Below, one piece after another: positions 1-9,216 of a stretch of 45,934 nt of DNA. The notes under the pieces were generated by a model that saw only the letters and a program-made list of their open reading frames with translations, made no database searches and was not told the origin of the DNA. The DNA comes from a virus: the IMG/VR virus record IMGVR_UViG_3300044717_000016, positions 1-45,934 of that record. One strand, 5' to 3'. The position numbers and the translations under genes are program-made. The first letter of the stretch is position 1, and each line of letters starts with the position of its first letter.

Positions 1-541
1 GCGCGATGCCGCGCTTGAGACTTTGCGAGGGGTGTGCGTGGACATAGCAGCGGTCGAAGACGAGATGGTGCGGCACCTCTTCGAGCGTGTCCTGCGTGCG
101 GTCGTCGCCGCCGAGCTTCAACAGGTCATAGACGAGTCCGTCCTCGTCCTTGGTCGTGAACTCGACGCCGACGAAGCGGTAATGGTGTGCGGCCGCAGCC
201 GTACGCAGCGCCGGCTCGCCGCGCCCCGGCGAGACGATCCTCGGCATCAGAGACGAATCGGCGGGCGAAACACGCCGCCCTTCGGCGAGACCGTCGAGCG
301 CGGACGACTGGACGGTGATCCACCCTTCGCCCTGCTTGTTCGGGAGCGTGAAGGGGCCGACGAAGGTGGCACCCGCATCAAGCACAAGGGTGTCGCCGGG
401 CTGCGCCGCGTCGAGCGCCTGTTGCAGGTCTGCACCCGCGCCGATGGTGCGCGTGGCAGCCCGTGCCGTTTGGGCCGCGCCCGCAATGATAAACAAGGTG
501 AGCAGCAGCGTCGCCGCGCGCTGTTTGTATATTGACTTCAT
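1..541 (-). CDS. Secreted beta-helix-like protein (3' end missing)
   Basis: Reading frame opens with ATG at 541 and runs off the left edge after 180 codons. The N-terminus (MKSIYKQRAATLLLTLFIIA...) is a classic Sec signal peptide with an Ala-x-Ala cleavage site near residue 28. The visible mature part (LQQALDAAQPGDTLVLDAGA, then an HHYRFVGVEF stretch) has the look of the first coils of a right-handed parallel beta-helix, as in polysaccharide lyases and phage tailspikes. It follows the tailspike-like gene at 566-3052 with a short gap. Inferred role: surface polysaccharide binding or cleavage, as an appendage or exported enzyme. Because the 3' part is missing, no catalytic residues can be judged. 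Confidence 0.75.
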   Translation of the reverse strand, partial: MKSIYKQRAATLLLTLFIIAGAAQTARAATRTIGAGADLQQALDAAQPGDTLVLDAGATFVGPFTLPNKQGEGWITVQSSALDGLAEGRRVSPADSSLMPRIVSPGRGEPALRTAAAAHHYRFVGVEFTTKDEDGLVYDLLKLGGDDRTQDTLEEVPHHLVFDRCYVHAHPSQSLKRGIA

Positions 542-565
542 CTTTTTACCTCTGTGCAACCCGGC

Positions 566-3052
566 TCACTGATTGAGAACCCAAAAGGCAACCCGTGTCT
601 CGGCGGTTGCCGCCGCATTGCCGAACATCGTGAACGACCCCCCTGCGGGCACACACTGGACGCTCTTGAGCGTCGAGTCATTCGTTTGTATCGTGCACAG
701 CACGATGCTGTTTGTGGTGACGAGCGAGTTCGTCACGACGAGCGCCGCCGCCGAGGCCGCAAAGTTCACGCGACCCGACATCGTGTTGATGGTCGCCGCG
801 CCCGTGACCCCCGGCGCGATCACCGTCGTGTTGACGGACAACCCACCTGGGAAGTTGAGCAGTCCCTTATTGCCGCCAATCTGCATATCGCGAAGCGCCG
901 CCGCATCGCGGTCATAAGCGAGGAGCGAGGCAAACCCGGCCCCGCCAGCCGGATCGTAAATGCCACCGCTGATCCGCCCGTCGGCGTCATACCACATCTC
1001 AAGTCCTGCGCCGCCGACAGGCGTCAACGGCGTCGTCCCGTTCCGCAGCGCGAAGCTCTTGGTGTAGGCGCGCTCAACGCCCATAAAGTTCGGGGTGAAC
1101 GTATCCGGGTTCGTGATGTTCGGCTCGCCGTTTATCGTCGCCACCTCGTAGAGCGGACTCGCGCTGCCGCCCGTCGTATTAGTGAGCGCCGCCGTGCCGC
1201 TCTGGTTCAGGTTGAGGCGGCTGAAGAACGGGTTGATGGTGTTCGGCGTCGTCCTCACGCGGTAGTGCGTGCCCGACGCTGCGGAGTTGAAGTCGTTCGG
1301 CAAGAAGCGCGGGGCTATCGCATGATCGACGCTCACGCCGTCTAAAGTGGAACCGGACCCGATTGAATTGAAGATATTATCCCCGACTGTGAACCCCTGA
1401 ATCGGGTCGAGGTCGCCGCGGAAGTCCACGAGCGCGCCGTTCACGCCCACGGAACCCGCGAAGCCTAGCTCCACGATGTTTCTGAGATAGTTGATCGTGT
1501 AGCCGTTATGGAACGTGCCACATCCACCCCTGGATGTGCAGTTGTTGTCCAAGAAATTCAACGTGGTCGCACCCGTCACCTGTTTAGAGTCCACAGCCGC
1601 GCCCTCGCCGATGAATCGGTTATTGGTTATACGCAAGCTATCGCCCCACCAATTGCCGACGATGCCATTGCGAATAACGTTATTCGCAATGACCATCTGA
1701 TACTGACCGTCGAGGTTGGCGTAGGTGCTGCCATTTGAGTTATCGAAGTACATGGCTTTGCCCGAGAAAGACCCAAACCAGTTGCGCTCGATGGTGACAC
1801 CCTCGATGAACTGCCCCGCCGCCCTTGTGTCGAAGTACAGCGCGTGGCGTCCGGGCTGCGCGGGGTAGGGCTGCGTATACATCGAGGGCTCTGACTGGGC
1901 GAAGAATCCCACGTCGTGGATGTAGACGTTGCGGTTGTCGCGCCCGTTGGCCTGGTGAGCCCAAGCGCCCGTCGGCTGCCCGCCGGTCGCGGGCGGGGAG
2001 ATGTGAATGAAGTCAACCGTGTTCGGCGTCGTCGAGGTCATGACGAGGCCGGAGACCCAGTAGCCGTCGCCGTAGATGTGGAACTTCGCTTTGTTGAGCG
2101 TGAAGACCTGCCCCGACGTTCCAGAGACGAGACAGAGGCCGGGCAGATAGAGCGGCTTGCCCGTGAGCAGCATGGCGTTGAGTGCCAGGCTGATGGCCGA
2201 GGTGTCGTTCGTGCCGGTGCCCGTCGCCCAGTCAAAGTCACACTTCGCGTTGTAGGGCGCGTCCCGCGGGTTGATGACCTGCGCGCCGCCAGTCGCAATT
2301 GTGCCCGGCTCCCAGGCCCCACTGGACGAGTTATAGACGAGCCCCTGCCCTGTGGTGGGAGCGGTGGCAGACACGGTGCGGCCCTGTAACTGCGTGGCGT
2401 TGCCGCCCGACACAGTCGCGCCCGCCGACTGCGGCTCCCACTGGCCGGTCGTCGCGTTATAGCCGAGCACCTGCCCGTTTGCGGGCGCTGTATTCGTGAC
2501 GTTTCGCCCGCGCAGTTTATTGGCGTCAACCCCGGTGCAGTTTGAGCAGTCGATCGCGGGCTGCGTCTGCCAGCTCGACGCACCCTCGGTCCCGCCAACC
2601 AGCACGGCGTTCGGCTCTGGTGCTGAGATACCAGAGCCAAGTTTTTCTTCGACCTCGATAATCGCCTGCACCAGAGTGTTGTGGTGTGCGGCGGCGATGA
2701 TCCCGCGCACGCTCGCTCCCGAAGAGTGCGTGACGGCGGTGGAAGAGTCCGCGGCGCGTACCACGCCTGTGAAGGCCGAGCCCGTCTTACCAGAGTAGAA
2801 GAAAATCTCGTTATCGACGACGGCGGTCCCTGACGAGGGGAAAGAAGCCGTCGAGACGACCGCGATGGTCGTAGCACCGGCGGAGAGGCTGGCGGAGAGC
2901 GTCGTTTTCGCTGTGTTGGTCGCCCGGATCAGGCTGTCCTGCGAGTCTTGGGCCGAGGGGAACTTCACCGTGCCGGGCGTATCCTGCGCGAATATTGGTG
3001 CCGGGAGCGCGAGGAGCAGCGCGAGCGCGAAGGTCTGTCGAAGGTAATTCAC
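566..3052 (-). CDS. Tailspike/pectate-lyase-like beta-helix protein with Sec signal peptide
   Basis: 828 aa. I chose the GTG at 3052 because it has GGAGAA upstream and begins directly with a signal peptide (VNYLRQTFALALLLALPAPIFAQ region, cleavage near residue 23); the longer frame to 3151 overlaps the upstream gene. Residues about 40-130 are a fibre-like beta-rich segment, 165-250 hold two diverged LRGR/LQGR...GQ repeats, and from about 260 (NAKCDFDWATGTGTNDTSAI) the pattern is that of the pectate-lyase-3 type beta-helix used by many tailspikes. The last 70 residues (VTNSLVTTNSIVLCTIQTND...) resemble a C-terminal trimerisation cap of phage fibres. Likely recognises or depolymerises host surface glycan. 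The Sec signal is odd for a virion protein. Confidence 0.75.
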   Translation of the reverse strand: MNYLRQTFALALLLALPAPIFAQDTPGTVKFPSAQDSQDSLIRATNTAKTTLSASLSAGATTIAVVSTASFPSSGTAVVDNEIFFYSGKTGSAFTGVVRAADSSTAVTHSSGASVRGIIAAAHHNTLVQAIIEVEEKLGSGISAPEPNAVLVGGTEGASSWQTQPAIDCSNCTGVDANKLRGRNVTNTAPANGQVLGYNATTGQWEPQSAGATVSGGNATQLQGRTVSATAPTTGQGLVYNSSSGAWEPGTIATGGAQVINPRDAPYNAKCDFDWATGTGTNDTSAISLALNAMLLTGKPLYLPGLCLVSGTSGQVFTLNKAKFHIYGDGYWVSGLVMTSTTPNTVDFIHISPPATGGQPTGAWAHQANGRDNRNVYIHDVGFFAQSEPSMYTQPYPAQPGRHALYFDTRAAGQFIEGVTIERNWFGSFSGKAMYFDNSNGSTYANLDGQYQMVIANNVIRNGIVGNWWGDSLRITNNRFIGEGAAVDSKQVTGATTLNFLDNNCTSRGGCGTFHNGYTINYLRNIVELGFAGSVGVNGALVDFRGDLDPIQGFTVGDNIFNSIGSGSTLDGVSVDHAIAPRFLPNDFNSAASGTHYRVRTTPNTINPFFSRLNLNQSGTAALTNTTGGSASPLYEVATINGEPNITNPDTFTPNFMGVERAYTKSFALRNGTTPLTPVGGAGLEMWYDADGRISGGIYDPAGGAGFASLLAYDRDAAALRDMQIGGNKGLLNFPGGLSVNTTVIAPGVTGAATINTMSGRVNFAASAAALVVTNSLVTTNSIVLCTIQTNDSTLKSVQCVPAGGSFTMFGNAAATAETRVAFWVLNQ

Positions 3053-3068
3053 TTTCGTTTTCTCCGTT

Positions 3069-4469
3069 TCACTGAGGAATAAAGTGCGCGCAGTCCAGGG
3101 AGAAGGAGCCGCTCGACCCAGCAGCGGGAACGACATTCCCGCTCGAATCAATGGTTAAAATCCCCGCCGTGCCGATACTGTTGCAGACGAAGACAATGGT
3201 GCCCGACGGGCGCGAGCCTGACGGGAGGGTGAAGGCGGTTGTGCCTATCGTTCCGCCAGCAATCGTGCCTCTCAGCCAGATAGCTCCGCCCTGCGTCAGA
3301 TAGCCGGCGTTTGAGAATGGCGAACCGTAATTTGCCCACGAGTTGAGCAGGCTGGGCGCGGTGAAGGCCGGGGCCACCGACGTGAGTGAGCCCGTCAAGG
3401 AAAGGCTCGTGCCCGTGGCCACACCGATATTCGGCGTTGTCAGGTTTGGGGAGGCTTGGCCGACGACCGCGCCGCTGCCGGTCGTCGAGGAGAAGGCGGA
3501 GAGGGTCAACTGCCCGCCGCCGGCAGCGTTCGTATGGTTGTGCGTCGCGTTGCTGAAGTCGGCAATCGTCGGCGTCAGTATCGCCGGCGACTTGTTGAAG
3601 ACGAGCACTCCGCCCGCCGCAGAGCCGGTCTCGTCCGTGATGGCTGCGGCCAGATTCGCGCTCGTGTCGGAGACAGCGTAGCCCGAAAACGTCGTCGGGT
3701 TTGTGCCGCCGGTGACTCTGCCGGCTGTGTTGACGGTGATGCTGCGGTAGGTGTTCGCCGCGACGCCCGTCGCGTAGTCCTGTCCCGACGCCAGAGAGCC
3801 GGAGAGGTCCGGAAACGCGGGTTGAGCCGCGCCAAAGACGCCCTGCGCGCTCATAGAGATAAGAAATTGGTTAGCAGCCGCGCTCCTGGCCTGCGCTGTC
3901 GTCGAGTTCGCGTCCGGCACGTTGACCGTGCGTGTCGTCGAGGGCGAGATGCCAGACGCGTCGAATTTAAATTTCTTTGACGTGTCGGTGGGGTCAGAGA
4001 GGACGAAATTTGCCCCCGCCTGAAACGTCTGCGCAAACGCGCCGAAGGTGTTGGCCTGGTCGGTATAGACGGTGGCGGCGTGCTGCCTTGCCTTAGAAAG
4101 TGAGCCGGTGAAACCGAGGGTGAATTGGTGATTGTTTGACGAGCTTATGATCGTCAGTGTGACGTTCGTGTCGTCAACTTTGGAGAAGGTCTGCGTCGCG
4201 CCGATCTGCCCACCCAAACTCGTGACGCCCCCACCCCCGCCCCCGCCGCCCGTACTCAGCTTCGTCCAGGTATTGGTCGCCGAGCAGTAGTAATACTCCG
4301 TCGGCGAGACGCTCGTCTTGATGTAGACCTCGCCGGAAGAGGAGTCGCAGTTCGCGGGCAGGCTCGCGCCGTAGTTGATCCGTTTCGCCGCCGACGGGTT
4401 CTGCGCCGTTGCGCCGGCGCACGTGACGAGCGTGATGACGAGCGAAAGTAAAAATAATTTTAGTTTCAT
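3069..4469 (-). CDS. Tail-fibre-like protein with Sec signal peptide
   Basis: 466 aa, ATG at 4469 inside an ATGA overlap with the upstream gene. A signal peptide (MKLKLFLLSLVITLVTCAGA, cleavage near residue 23) is followed by a small domain with two cysteines and the motif CSATNTWT (residues about 40-75), a poly-Gly linker of eight glycines, then Thr/Ser/Asn/Ala-rich fibre repeats up to a compact C-terminal part ending in DCAHFIPQ. The CSATNTWT domain recurs in the protein at 17309-18154. Low complexity and composition fit a trimeric fibre shaft. Function inferred as host-surface binding; whether it is in the virion or exported is unclear. Confidence 0.65.
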   Translation of the reverse strand: MKLKLFLLSLVITLVTCAGATAQNPSAAKRINYGASLPANCDSSSGEVYIKTSVSPTEYYYCSATNTWTKLSTGGGGGGGGVTSLGGQIGATQTFSKVDDTNVTLTIISSSNNHQFTLGFTGSLSKARQHAATVYTDQANTFGAFAQTFQAGANFVLSDPTDTSKKFKFDASGISPSTTRTVNVPDANSTTAQARSAAANQFLISMSAQGVFGAAQPAFPDLSGSLASGQDYATGVAANTYRSITVNTAGRVTGGTNPTTFSGYAVSDTSANLAAAITDETGSAAGGVLVFNKSPAILTPTIADFSNATHNHTNAAGGGQLTLSAFSSTTGSGAVVGQASPNLTTPNIGVATGTSLSLTGSLTSVAPAFTAPSLLNSWANYGSPFSNAGYLTQGGAIWLRGTIAGGTIGTTAFTLPSGSRPSGTIVFVCNSIGTAGILTIDSSGNVVPAAGSSGSFSLDCAHFIPQ

Positions 4470-4945
4470 ACGCTTTGCCAGTTGGTGTTTGCGGTATCCG
4501 CCGCAATCGTCGCCTTATCGCCGTTGAGGAGCTCGACCGTGAGCGAGCCGTCAATAGTTTGTGAGCCGTTGCCGTCGAGGATGACCTTGTGGCTGCCACC
4601 CGTGTTCTTGGCCGTGATCTCCGCCGCGGCGGCCGCACTGGGCAGCGTGAGCGTCACATCACCCGAGGTCGTATCGACGAGGACGATCTGAGCTGAGGAC
4701 AGCAGCGAAGCGCTCGCGCTGACGTGCGCGACCGAGCGCACAGCTGTGGTGGCCGCCGCGCCGACGATGGTCGTGCCGCTGCGCTTCAGAAACTCGCCGT
4801 CGGCGATACTGCCGAACGTGAGCGTCGTGCCGCCGCCCTCCTCGATGCTGCCGCCGGTCGGGAGTGCCGGGTCATAGGAGCCCGTCGTCTCGACCGACTC
4901 GCCGAGTTCGTTGACGGCGGTGATCTTGTAGTACAGGGTCGCCAC
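4466..4945 (-). CDS. Small tail appendage protein, FN3-like start
   Basis: 159 aa with a GTG start at 4945; the Shine-Dalgarno GGAGG lies inside the last codons of the tail-tip gene, so translation is probably coupled. The first 30 residues (YYKITAVNELGES) match the end of a fibronectin type III fold; the rest (DTTSGDVTLTLPSAAAAAEI...GSHKVILDGNG) is a beta-rich, Ala/Thr-rich module common in phage fibres and tip attachment proteins. Its place between tail tip and fibres suggests an adaptor joining fibres to the tip. Not recognised as a specific named family. Confidence 0.6.
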   Translation of the reverse strand: MATLYYKITAVNELGESVETTGSYDPALPTGGSIEEGGGTTLTFGSIADGEFLKRSGTTIVGAAATTAVRSVAHVSASASLLSSAQIVLVDTTSGDVTLTLPSAAAAAEITAKNTGGSHKVILDGNGSQTIDGSLTVELLNGDKATIAADTANTNWQSV

Positions 4946-4947
4946 TA

Positions 4948-7131
4948 CTACAGAACCTCCTGGCCAGGCAGCACGAACTGATTGCCGCTCACCTCGACGT
5001 TCTCAAAATCAGAGACCGGCATGGTCATGCCCGCGTCCGTGTAGATCGTGATCCGGTAGCCCCTCAGCGTGTTGATGTTCGCGAGCGGCGGCTGCCACTG
5101 GAGCACCTGCTGGCCATTGAGGGCCGCGACCGCGGCATCCTGTACCGCGCTCGGAGCTTCGCCGCCGGGCTCGACCCCGCGGGCCCCATACTCGAAAGAG
5201 GTCGGCGTCGTGTTCTCAAGCGTGTCGCCCAGTGTCACGGGATAAAAATCGAAGGACTTGCCGACCTCATCTTTGTTGTGCTCGATGCGCTTGACCTGCG
5301 GGTCGAGCAACACGACCCGCTTGCCCGCGGCATGGCCGGCCGACGAGGTCTCAAACATCTCGCGCCGGATATGAGAGAAGCGGTAAGCGCCGCCGCCGAG
5401 GTCTGTGATATCGCGCACCTGGCAGGTTTCGCCGCCAATCGCCCAGAGGCTTAATGTCGTGTCATTCGTGAAGGCTGCGTCCGTAATTGAAGCTGCTACT
5501 CCGGAGCTGAGCAGGACATCGACCGTATGCGTCGTGTCGAGGCCAGAGCCGGCGGCGAGGACCGTCGTCGCGTGCCCCATGGTCGCGGCGTCCACGAGGA
5601 TCGCGTGCTGACGCATATCGCCCGCGCCGTCCACGTCGCGCATGACCACCGTGCCGGGCCAGTCACCGGCGTCGGGATCACAGCCCGTCGGCGACACTGC
5701 AATGTAGTGGCCGAAGGTGTTGCGCTCCTGCCACCTGAAAGGCGGGCGATCATCGATCCAGAAGTCGGACTGGCAGGGGATGGGGACCGGCGGCACAACC
5801 GGGGGCACCTCGCCCGGGGTGGCCTCATCGCCGCTCTGGTCATAGGCTTCTGCATACTGGCGTCGGCCCGAGCAGCGCACGACCCCGGGCGCCGAGAAGG
5901 TGATCTTCTCGATCCGAAAGTCTAAGAACTCTTCTTCGGTTTCGTCCGTGGGCAGGCTCAACACGTCGCCCGCGACGTAGACGAAGAACTCGGGCGGGAG
6001 CGCGATGTCGCCCGGCAGCCGCTCGGCCCAGCCCACAACAGCGATGATCTTTGCGAGCCGCAGCGCCGCTGCGGGGGGCATAATGAGGTTATAGGAGCGG
6101 GTAGCCGTGCCGCCGCTCACGAGGTTCTGGCGGCGGAAGGGCTGCGAGCCCTCCTCGTAATCGCGGGCCTTGTCGAAGTAGCCGACGCTCACCTCGGACG
6201 CGATCTCGGCCCCCTGCAGGCGCTTGAGATCGAGGCGCGGGGCCGGTTCGTCCGTGTCCGCCTGCTCGTCCTCCTCAACGCAGCCCAACTCATCCCACGC
6301 GACCGTGGTGACGGCCGCGCGCGGCCGCGTGCGGAAGTGAATCTTCCCGTCGTACTCGGGGCCGTCGAAGAGAAAGGCCGAGGAGAGCTGTTCGAGCGAA
6401 GCCCGAACGGGTGCCTGCTGGTTGACGAAGTAGCCATCGGTGGTCAGCGCGGCCAGTTCCGTGGTGTCGATGTCGCCCGGACCCAGCTCGGCCACGAGGC
6501 ACTCGCCATCGACGACGTGCGCGAGCGTTGGGTTGACGGACTCGACGACTTCGACCCGCACGTTCGGGATGCGGTCGCCGTAGGGGCCGAGGTCTACGTC
6601 GAAGAACCAGACCGTGACGTAACCGCGGTGGGCGCTCACTCTCCCGACGCCCTTGTCGGCCTCGTACCAGGTGTTCGGTGCCTGATCCTCCGCGCCCAGC
6701 TTGATCTCCAGCCGGGCGTTTAGGATCGGCCCCAGCGTCGCTGACTGGTAGAAAGTCTTATCGTCGAACTTGATTCGCGATACGCCGGCGATCGAGCCGT
6801 TTTTGGGCACGGCGCTGACCTGAATCCCGAACGAGCGTCGGTAAGTGTGGTTGACCTGGTCGGCCGTCGGGTGGTGCTTCGAGTGGCTGCCCGCCACCGT
6901 CGTCACGTCATCGCGGAAGTTAGTTGCCCAGATGACCTGGCCGGCCAACTCGACCGTGCCGTAGAGGCGCGGGATCACCGCGCCGTAGCGGCTTCCCTGC
7001 ACGCGGTTATCGACCGCGCGCGCGTTGTCCTGCGGGGCGAGTTTCTGGCCCCCGGACAAAAAGTATCCGGCGGTGTACTCCACGGCCGAGACGGCTACCG
7101 AGATGGCGACTGCTGCTAATACCGGGGGCAT
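4948..7131 (-). CDS. Tail tip / host-specificity protein (gpJ or GTA tip type)
   Basis: 727 aa. A hydrophobic N-terminus (VLAAVAISVAVSAVEYTAGYF) is followed by the signature of tail-tip proteins (AVIPRLYGTVELAGQVIWATNF, in two halves), then a long hub region and a C-terminal FN3-like domain (residues about 640-727). It lies directly after the NlpC/P60 gene, in the order DUF2460 - DUF2163 - NlpC/P60 - tip seen in gene transfer agents and related siphoviruses. Such proteins close the tail tube and carry receptor-binding parts. The 727 aa length is short for this family, which often exceeds 1,000 aa, so receptor binding is probably handed to the fibre genes downstream. Confidence 0.85.
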   Translation of the reverse strand: MPPVLAAVAISVAVSAVEYTAGYFLSGGQKLAPQDNARAVDNRVQGSRYGAVIPRLYGTVELAGQVIWATNFRDDVTTVAGSHSKHHPTADQVNHTYRRSFGIQVSAVPKNGSIAGVSRIKFDDKTFYQSATLGPILNARLEIKLGAEDQAPNTWYEADKGVGRVSAHRGYVTVWFFDVDLGPYGDRIPNVRVEVVESVNPTLAHVVDGECLVAELGPGDIDTTELAALTTDGYFVNQQAPVRASLEQLSSAFLFDGPEYDGKIHFRTRPRAAVTTVAWDELGCVEEDEQADTDEPAPRLDLKRLQGAEIASEVSVGYFDKARDYEEGSQPFRRQNLVSGGTATRSYNLIMPPAAALRLAKIIAVVGWAERLPGDIALPPEFFVYVAGDVLSLPTDETEEEFLDFRIEKITFSAPGVVRCSGRRQYAEAYDQSGDEATPGEVPPVVPPVPIPCQSDFWIDDRPPFRWQERNTFGHYIAVSPTGCDPDAGDWPGTVVMRDVDGAGDMRQHAILVDAATMGHATTVLAAGSGLDTTHTVDVLLSSGVAASITDAAFTNDTTLSLWAIGGETCQVRDITDLGGGAYRFSHIRREMFETSSAGHAAGKRVVLLDPQVKRIEHNKDEVGKSFDFYPVTLGDTLENTTPTSFEYGARGVEPGGEAPSAVQDAAVAALNGQQVLQWQPPLANINTLRGYRITIYTDAGMTMPVSDFENVEVSGNQFVLPGQEVL

Positions 7132-7132
7132 C

Positions 7133-7588
7133 CTAGGCGATCACCCCCTTGTAGCGATGCGCGGAGAGCATCCTGGCAGCCCAGAGCGTGTCCACGTGAT
7201 GCTCGGAGACGCGGCAGATGCTGCGAGCCGGGAAGAGCTGTATCAATCCGACATTGCTCAAGATCGCAAGATGCTGTCCCAGTGGTCTCTCGCCGATGCT
7301 CATCACGATCACGTCGCCAGGCTGGGCGTCGGCCAGCGGCACGGGGCAGGAGTACTCACCGACAGCCTGCAGCACCACGCGCGGGCTGGGCGTCAGCGGG
7401 TTGTGGGCCGGGAGCCGCGCGTCAGCCGGGATCTGCGCGAGCGCCTGCCCCACGCCGAAGGGCAGGCCCGCGCAGCACACGCCCTCGCGCGTCGCGCCCG
7501 CCTGCTTGTAAGGCGTGCCGAGCCAGCGCCGCGCTTCCGCGACTACCTCCTCGCCCGTGATCGGCCTGGGGATGAACACGTCACTCAT
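7133..7588 (-). CDS. NlpC/P60-family tail peptidase
   Basis: 151 aa from ATG at 7588. The N-terminal helix VVAEARRWLGTPYKQAGATREG leads to the catalytic cysteine in GVCCAGL, and GQHLAIL supplies the catalytic histidine about 85 residues later, the usual order for NlpC/P60 cysteine peptidases of phage tails. In gene transfer agents and lambda-like phages this enzyme sits in the tail tip and opens peptidoglycan at infection. It is the only clear muralytic domain in the window. The aspartate usual before the catalytic Cys is replaced by Cys (VCC rather than xDC), which could matter for activity or simply be family variation. Confidence 0.8.
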   Translation of the reverse strand: MSDVFIPRPITGEEVVAEARRWLGTPYKQAGATREGVCCAGLPFGVGQALAQIPADARLPAHNPLTPSPRVVLQAVGEYSCPVPLADAQPGDVIVMSIGERPLGQHLAILSNVGLIQLFPARSICRVSEHHVDTLWAARMLSAHRYKGVIA

Positions 7589-7622
7589 CACTCGTCACTG
7601 ATTGCCCCTCACTGCTCACTCG

Positions 7623-8522
7623 TCACTCGCCAGCCCGCCGGAGCGTATCGATGAGGCCCGGCAGGTAATCCTCCGACCGCTTGTTGGCCACGTTCTCGAC
7701 CTCGAGGCAGGCCGGCATCGTCTTCCGGCAGCCTTTCCGCACGGTCAACGTGTCGCCATCGGCGAAAGCTTGATAGGTCGGCTCCTGGAGCGTGATCGTG
7801 TGCACATCGCCCGTAACGACGTGGGTCTTGACCTCGGAGCGCTGCCCCGCGTTGACACCGCCCGTCCAGACCAACAACCCGGCCTCAAAGTAGTCCGCGG
7901 GGATCGTCACGGCGGGGATCGTCACCTTGAAGGCGAAGCGGCTGAGGACTTCCGTCACGGCCACACCCTCGTACCTGTAGGGGATGTGCAGCGTCGGGTG
8001 GTTGGCCGACGGGTCAAGGTGGCACCGGTCGTCGAAGATGTCGGCGCGGCATAGTGGTTGTGTCAGCTCGCCGCGGTTCTGCTGGAGCTTCTGCGAGAGC
8101 GAGCGCAGCTCGAAGGAGAATTTGTCGTCGGGCGCGCCGACGTTGCCGATCGTGCCGCGCTGCACCGTCATCGAGCCGTAAGACGGGTTCTCGAAATCGA
8201 GGACGAAGATGGAATACGCCGCGTCGTCGAAGACGCCGCCGAGCGCGTCCGCCTTCTTCACCAGCCCCTCGTCGAAGGCACCTTTGATCTCCAGGTTATC
8301 GACCGAGTAGCCGATGGCCGCGGCCATCTCCGTCGGCGACAGCCCCGGATCGGCGTAATAGGTGTGGCCGCCGAACGTGATGTCCTCGTCGTGCGCCGTG
8401 AAGCCGACCGGGTCGGTCGTCTCCGGAGAGATCAGGATGCAGGCCGTCAGCGTCGCGGCCTCGGAGATGATCGCGGCCAGGAGCTCGGGGCTCACGTTCC
8501 TCGTCGGGTTAGTGACCGGCAT
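7623..8522 (-). CDS. Baseplate hub protein, DUF2163 / BR0599 family
   Basis: 299 aa, ATG at 8522 sharing one base with the stop of the upstream gene (TGATG). The conserved features of the BR0599-type family are present: an early DITFGGHTYYADPGLSPT, and a C-terminal GCRKTMPACLEVENVANKRSEDYLPGL, matching the family's cysteine pair and final PG motif. In the Rhodobacter gene transfer agent the homologue forms the tail hub between distal tail protein and the tip. Neighbour order here is identical, supporting that role. Cysteines at PLCRADIF and in the C-terminal motif may coordinate an iron-sulfur cluster as described for GTA hub proteins (inference). Confidence 0.85.
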   Translation of the reverse strand: MPVTNPTRNVSPELLAAIISEAATLTACILISPETTDPVGFTAHDEDITFGGHTYYADPGLSPTEMAAAIGYSVDNLEIKGAFDEGLVKKADALGGVFDDAAYSIFVLDFENPSYGSMTVQRGTIGNVGAPDDKFSFELRSLSQKLQQNRGELTQPLCRADIFDDRCHLDPSANHPTLHIPYRYEGVAVTEVLSRFAFKVTIPAVTIPADYFEAGLLVWTGGVNAGQRSEVKTHVVTGDVHTITLQEPTYQAFADGDTLTVRKGCRKTMPACLEVENVANKRSEDYLPGLIDTLRRAGE

Positions 8523-9214
8523 CAGCGTCTCAACTCCTTCACGGGGAGGTTCGAGTACTCCCAGTTACGCCCGCGCGAGTGCGCGCGCACCTCGAAGTCG
8601 TCAGAGCCGAAACGCGCGGGCACGTCGAACTCGAAGGACGCGCGGAGAGAGTCCGCGCCCGAGAGCATCGCCGGCAGAATCGAAGTGAGCGCTCCCGTCG
8701 TCGTGTCGAGGGTGAAGCGGTAGGTCGTCTCGATATTTACGCCGAACAACTGCTCGCCGAAGAGCGGCAGGTAATCGTCAATCGACTGCCCGTCCTCAAG
8801 CACGATGGCCGGATCGCCGTTCAGGAAAAGGCGCGTTGTCCCCTTCACCGGCTTCGTGATCTTGCGCCACTGCGTCACGTCTCCCGCGACGTAGCCCCGG
8901 CGCAGTTGAAAGGTCGAGCCCACGACGCTCGTGTCAATCATTTCGTCGGTCGCCCTGTAATCAGAGAAGTCCTTGAATCTGAAGCCGGCGTGGCGGCCTC
9001 CCATCACAATGTGGAAGGCGCGCACCACTTCAAGGTCCGAGGTGTTACGGATGCCGCGCGCCGCGTCCCAGTTTCGCAGCGGGCCGGCCCACCGCTTCAT
9101 GCGCCGCTCCTGCCCGCCGCCGGTCGTAAAGACGCTCGTGCGCGAGCGCACGACGGCGGAGGCACCTCTGCTAATGACCGAGGGGAAACAGATTTCAAAA
9201 AAGACTCCGCTCAC
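8522..9214 (-). CDS. Distal tail protein, DUF2460 family
   Basis: 230 aa, GTG start at 9214 three bases after the tape measure stop, with AGGA upstream. N-terminus FFEICFPSVISRGASAVVRS followed by GGGQERRMKRWAGPLRNWDA and HAGFRFKDFSDYRAT are the hallmark motifs of DUF2460, the distal tail protein of gene transfer agents and many siphoviruses. It should form the hexameric ring linking the tail tube to the tip. It is translationally coupled to the DUF2163 hub gene. Confidence 0.88.
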   Translation of the reverse strand: MSGVFFEICFPSVISRGASAVVRSRTSVFTTGGGQERRMKRWAGPLRNWDAARGIRNTSDLEVVRAFHIVMGGRHAGFRFKDFSDYRATDEMIDTSVVGSTFQLRRGYVAGDVTQWRKITKPVKGTTRLFLNGDPAIVLEDGQSIDDYLPLFGEQLFGVNIETTYRFTLDTTTGALTSILPAMLSGADSLRASFEFDVPARFGSDDFEVRAHSRGRNWEYSNLPVKELRR

Positions 9215-9216
9215 GG

